From: Planctomycetota bacterium
GTDB taxonomy: Bacteria > Planctomycetota > Planctomycetia > Pirellulales > Pirellulaceae
Assembly (NCBI GenBank): GCA_029259935.1
Contig: JAJDEH010000357.1
Span: forward strand, 1 to 45,155
Length of the DNA stretch: 45,155 bases
Direction: 5' to 3'
Positions 45,010 to 45,155 of the stretch are shown here, piece by piece (positions within the stretch are counted from its first letter, which is position 1; each line of letters starts with the position of its first letter). The notes beneath the pieces are model-generated. The model saw nothing but the letters and a program-made list of their open reading frames with translations, was not told the DNA's origin and did not search any database. The translations under genes and the position numbers were made by a program.

Positions 45010-45155
45010 ATGGACGACTCCAAAGATCGAGATTTGCTGTTTGGATTTGCGGCCGTTGCGCGGCGATTCGTACAGCCCAACGATCTCGTGGAGGCCACCC
45101 TTGCCTGGACCCAGCACAAGAATCAATCCTTGGTGGAGGTTCTTGTTGACCGGGG
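45010..45155 (+). CDS. Serine/threonine protein kinase, N-terminus only
   Basis: Starts at ATG 45010 and runs off the window. The first residues DSKDRDLLFGFAAVARRFV and DLVEATLAWTQHKNQSLVEV match the helical N-terminal segment of planctomycete serine/threonine kinases of the WD40/SUMF1 class (LLFGxLAxxxxxI then A-x-x-x-W). No kinase motif is in view, so the call rests on this segment and on the ECF pairing. Confidence 0.65.
   Translation, partial: MDDSKDRDLLFGFAAVARRFVQPNDLVEATLAWTQHKNQSLVEVLVDR

Noticed and set aside
1..45155. CRISPR array
   Set aside because: No regularly spaced direct repeats seen anywhere; the only repeats are the palindromic element, the 30-bp pair and the two operators.

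Overview
The window looks like a chromosomal segment of a planctomycete (Pirellulales-like). The GC content is moderate to high. Diagnostic families are an SLA1-homology-domain (SHD1) secreted protein, an LVIVD/PQQ propeller pair, a divergent ECF sigma factor and serine/threonine kinase, CHAT proteins, and many genes without a strong Shine-Dalgarno. The lineage is inferred from family content only; no rRNA gene is present.

Left part (about 1-16.7 kb): a scarred genomic island. It mixes intact cargo with broken genes. Cargo: a HEPN/AbiJ-like gene, a four-gene operon ending in a RecD2 helicase, and secreted PQQ and LVIVD propeller proteins. Broken genes: a 5'-truncated CHAT protein, a polymorphic-toxin fragment cut inside its HINT domain, transposase tails of ISNCY-like and IS66 type, two tyrosine-integrase tails, an SGNH-hydrolase scrap, and an ORF made of three unrelated pieces. 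At 16.30-16.35 kb lies the 3' half of a tRNA-Val(GAC) directly downstream of an integrase tail, which reads as an old attachment site. A related scar sits at 11.20-11.24 kb.

Middle (17-25 kb): an SHD1 secreted protein, then a possible metabolic group: ThiS/MoaD-like carrier, DSD1/D-threonine-aldolase-like PLP enzyme, a 190-bp nested palindrome, an enolase-superfamily enzyme and a short MetE-like zinc methyltransferase. Methionine aminopeptidase, a gamma-glutamylcyclotransferase-like protein and a WYL regulator follow. 25.3-33.0 kb is a complete chemotaxis operon on the minus strand (cheA with C-terminal REC, cheW, mcp, cheB, cheR), with no separate cheY.

Right part (33.4-45.2 kb): a large protein joining an aminoglycoside-phosphotransferase-like kinase domain to a helical TPR-S-like sensor, divergent from a LysR regulator. 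Next is a minus-strand operon of ispH, a B12-binding radical SAM enzyme and a membrane protein. Beside it are a winged-helix regulator and a membrane-protein gene. The same 17-bp palindrome (ACTTTG-N5-CAAAGT) lies just upstream of both operons, so the regulator probably controls itself and the ispH operon. An FAD monooxygenase and a cytochrome P450 follow on the plus strand, so the block could make or modify an isoprenoid. The window ends with an ECF sigma factor divergent from the start of a serine/threonine kinase.
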